From: CAZTLI01 sp964614375
GTDB lineage: Bacteria > Chloroflexota > Anaerolineae > Aggregatilineales > Phototrophicaceae
DNA: 6,628 bases
Assembly (NCBI GenBank): GCA_964614375.1
Contig: CAZTLI010000308.1
Coordinates: 1 to 6,628 of the forward strand
Direction: 5' to 3'
Shown: positions 4,709 through 6,628 of the stretch, one piece after another
How positions within the stretch are numbered: position 1 is the first letter of the stretch
Layout: every line of letters starts with the position of its first letter
Position numbers and translations under genes: made by a program
The notes under the pieces: generated by a model
Databases searched by the model: none
What the model was told of the DNA's origin: nothing
The model's input: only the letters and a program-made list of their open reading frames with translations

Positions 4709-5343
4709 CCAGCGGTCTCAATCAACATAGCTTCAACCATCTGTATAATCTCGACCACTTCGGGCAGCGATTCGCGCCAGAAAATGTCCGGGTCAATGAC
4801 CAGTTTGTTCAACACACGACTGTGGAATTCGCCATCGTTCAGGTCAATCGGTACGTACAAACCATCATCACCACGTCCATAAAACAAGGTCTCTTCACGA
4901 ACAGGGTCGAGTATCCAATATTCTTTAACGCCTGCGCGCTCATATTCCGCGAATTTCTCCACCCGGTCACGGCGATGACTCGCTGGCGATACAATCTCGA
5001 CCACTAAATCTGCCGCCCCTGCGATTTCATTCTTCTTGATGATGTGATAGTTATCAGACAGAACAACTTGTATCTCTGGTGCGCGTGCAGGAAATTCTTC
5101 GCCCGGTTTCATCACCATTGGATCGGTGAATACCCGTCCGATAGCCGTCTTTTCGAGGAATACACGGAATAATATGTATATAAATCCTGATAACGCATCA
5201 TGTTTGACACTAACAGGCGACATCTGGATGACCTCCCCGTTGACCCACTCCACCGACTGCCCATCAAACCGGGTCAGGAAATCGGCATAGGCTATGTCAC
5301 GGGCGATCACCTCACCTGTTGGATGTAGAGGTATTGAGGCCAT
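4705..5343 (-). CDS. Uma2 family protein (DUF820, PD-(D/E)XK nuclease-like fold)
   Basis: A 212-residue member of the Uma2 family, expanded in Cyanobacteria, Chloroflexota and some other phyla, with a restriction-endonuclease-like fold and unknown cellular role. Conserved parts: WVNGEVIQMSPVS (33-45), HDALSGFIY (48-56), PEIQVVLSD (89-97), ADLVVEIVSPASHRRDRVEKFAEYERAGVKEYW (segment 111-143) and ILDP (144-147). The metal-binding acids would be the residue after Pro89 and Glu116 (VVEIVSP). Here the first is Glu90 where most members have Asp, so activity may be altered. ATG 5343-5341 has GAGG 7 nt upstream. The gene heads a group with the SGNH hydrolase (ATGA overlap). Confidence 0.9.
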   Translation of the reverse strand: MASIPLHPTGEVIARDIAYADFLTRFDGQSVEWVNGEVIQMSPVSVKHDALSGFIYILFRVFLEKTAIGRVFTDPMVMKPGEEFPARAPEIQVVLSDNYHIIKKNEIAGAADLVVEIVSPASHRRDRVEKFAEYERAGVKEYWILDPVREETLFYGRGDDGLYVPIDLNDGEFHSRVLNKLVIDPDIFWRESLPEVVEIIQMVEAMLIETAG

Positions 5344-5360
5344 AATCTATCCTCACACAA

Positions 5361-5396
5361 ATAAAAAAGGGAAATAGTCACATGACCGTTCCCCTT
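5361..5396 (-). terminator. Intrinsic terminator after the acyl-CoA dehydrogenase gene
   Basis: On the minus strand AAGGGGAA (5396-5389) pairs with TTTCCCTT (5374-5367), eight pairs with one G-U, continued inward by a C-A mismatch and GGTC/GACT with loop ATGT, then a T-rich tail (TTTTATTTG). It separates the dehydrogenase from the Uma2 group. A TATAAT (5403-5398, minus strand) sits just before it, so a promoter for the Uma2 gene might start within the hairpin, but no -35 is seen. Confidence 0.75.
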
Positions 5397-5419
5397 CATT
5401 ATACAGAAGTGCGAGATTT

Positions 5420-6628
5420 TTACGCCATTTCTGGCTCGGCCTGCCAGAATTCCGCATCATATGGTGGAAGTTCACAGCGCAGTGGTTTATCCTGACGGAA
5501 GTCAAATTCATAGTCAGCTTGCATCAACTGGTGGATTTCGCTCGTGCCTTCGTAAATGACCGCGCCCTTGCTGTTCCGCAGATAGCGTTCAACCGGATAT
5601 TCGTCACTATAGCCATACGCACCATGCACTTGCACCGCTTCGAGTGCGGCTTGCACGCTGTGGTCGGTGGCATACCACTTGAATAAACTGGTCTCGCGGG
5701 TATTGCGCTGTCCGGTATTTTTCAGCCAACCCACTTGCAGCATGTGCAAGCGCGCCGATTCGTACCATTGACGCATATAGGCGATTTTTTGCTTGACCAG
5801 TTGATGTTCAGCAATCGGCTGTCCAAAGGTTTTGCGTTCGAGCGCATATTTCACGCTGTCCTCAAGGCAGGCGCGGATGAGACCAGTCGCGCCAGAACCG
5901 ACGGTATAACGACCGTTATCGAGGCACGACATCGCGATTTTGAAGCCTTCGCCCTCTTCACCGAGACGATTCGCAACCGGAACTTCGACATCCTGAAACG
6001 CGACCCAACCCGTCGAACCAGCGCGAACACCCAATTTGCCGTGAATGTCACCGGTAGTCACGCCGGGCATGTCGCTGGTCACGATGAATGCGCTCATGCC
6101 TTTATGTCCAGGGTTGGCGTTGGGGTCGTGTTTGGCGACGACGAGAAAGTGATGCGCTTTGGTCGCCAGACTAATCCACATTTTCTCGCCATTGAGAATA
6201 TATTTATCGCCTTTACGAATGGCTGTTGCATTCATACTGGCGACATCACTACCCGCGCCGGGTTCGGTCAGGCAGAACGCGGCATATTTATCGCCGCGCG
6301 CCTGCGGGGTGAGGAACTGCTGTTTCTGCGCTTCTGTGCCCCATTGCAAGAGTGCCATGCTGTTGAGTCCCATGTGAACGGACATGATCACACGCAAAGT
6401 CGTATCGGCACGCTCTAGCTCCTCGCATACCAGCCCTAGCGTAATGTAGTCGAAACCCTGTCCACCATAACGCACGGGAATATTGATACCCAAAATGCCA
6501 AGTTCCGCCATGCGGGGCAGCGTGGTCGGATTCATTGCTTGCTTGCGATCCCATTCGCTAATAGTCGGAATCACTTCTTTGGCGCAAAAGTCACGCACCA
6601 TTTTTTGTGCTTCGAGTTGTTCTTCGTT
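5420..6628 (-). CDS. Acyl-CoA dehydrogenase, N-terminus cut by the window edge
   Basis: An FAD enzyme that makes the alpha,beta double bond in an acyl-CoA (beta-oxidation or branched-chain amino-acid breakdown) and hands electrons to ETF, whose genes lie at the other end of the window. The frame is open to the edge: nine residues (NEEQLEAQK) precede Met 6601, matching the usual T-E-E-Q-x-x-x-x-x-x-V-R-D-F start of the family, so only about 5-10 residues are missing and Met 6601 is not the start. Counting from Met 6601, signature 1 is CLTEPGAGSD (110-119), the FAD/substrate region is W142-I143-S144, signature 2 is near QVHGAYGYSDEYPVERY (324-340), and the catalytic base is Glu351 in IYEGTSEIHQ (codon 5551-5549), as in short/medium-chain enzymes and not isovaleryl or long-chain types. 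Substrate is not determined. TAA is at 5422-5420. Confidence 0.95.
   Translation of the reverse strand, partial: NEEQLEAQKMVRDFCAKEVIPTISEWDRKQAMNPTTLPRMAELGILGINIPVRYGGQGFDYITLGLVCEELERADTTLRVIMSVHMGLNSMALLQWGTEAQKQQFLTPQARGDKYAAFCLTEPGAGSDVASMNATAIRKGDKYILNGEKMWISLATKAHHFLVVAKHDPNANPGHKGMSAFIVTSDMPGVTTGDIHGKLGVRAGSTGWVAFQDVEVPVANRLGEEGEGFKIAMSCLDNGRYTVGSGATGLIRACLEDSVKYALERKTFGQPIAEHQLVKQKIAYMRQWYESARLHMLQVGWLKNTGQRNTRETSLFKWYATDHSVQAALEAVQVHGAYGYSDEYPVERYLRNSKGAVIYEGTSEIHQLMQADYEFDFRQDKPLRCELPPYDAEFWQAEPEMA

Noticed and set aside
5735..6418. 227-codon plus-strand open frame opposite the acyl-CoA dehydrogenase
   Set aside because: It is antisense to a well-conserved enzyme and its translation shows no recognisable domain; it is a shadow of the codon bias.

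Overview
The window is a bacterial chromosomal segment of moderate GC in which every recognisable gene is read from the minus strand. Gene content (an acyl-CoA dehydrogenase with its ETF electron acceptor, a Uma2/DUF820 protein, a roadblock-like protein, pentapeptide repeats) fits Chloroflexota, perhaps an Anaerolineae-like lineage. That assignment is inference from gene content, not proof.

Layout in the direction of transcription, from the right edge to the left: an acyl-CoA dehydrogenase missing only its first few residues (6628-5420), followed by a good intrinsic terminator; a compact group of Uma2-family protein, SGNH hydrolase and roadblock/LC7-like protein (5343-3567), whose first two genes overlap by ATGA; a 53-residue Pmp3/YqaE-type membrane peptide (3493-3332); about 370 bases without a protein gene (3331-2960) that hold several hairpins, an extended -10 promoter and a strong intrinsic terminator, together outlining an RNA of about 160 nt; an OsmC/YhfA-like redox protein (2959-2480); a pentapeptide-repeat protein (2373-1789); and etfB-etfA (1672 to the left edge), joined by an ATGA overlap, with etfA cut off by the window end.

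The main discovery is in the OsmC-like gene. Its reading frame has an in-frame TGA at 2758-2756, exactly where the family has its first catalytic cysteine (the A-x-G-G-C motif). After the TGA the same frame stays open for 91 codons and carries the rest of the family, including the second catalytic cysteine (Y-C-P-V). Just downstream of the TGA is a two-tier stem-loop whose apical loop has G at its second and third positions and lies 25 nt from the TGA, as expected for a bacterial SECIS element. The gene is best read as a selenoprotein with Sec68/Cys136, not as a pseudogene or two short ORFs.

The second unusual region is the structured RNA upstream of that gene. Its 3' part resembles, from memory, the terminal hairpin of IS200/IS605 TnpB elements and their omega RNAs, but no tnpB is present. 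It has its own promoter and terminator and ends about 60 nt before the selenoprotein start. It could be a stand-alone omega-RNA-like transcript, a MITE-like remnant, or a leader/attenuator of the osmC-like gene.

Metabolically, the acyl-CoA dehydrogenase and EtfBA at the two ends are natural partners: the dehydrogenase oxidises an acyl-CoA and ETF carries the electrons to the respiratory chain. The genes between them are a mix of stress and housekeeping functions with no obvious single pathway.
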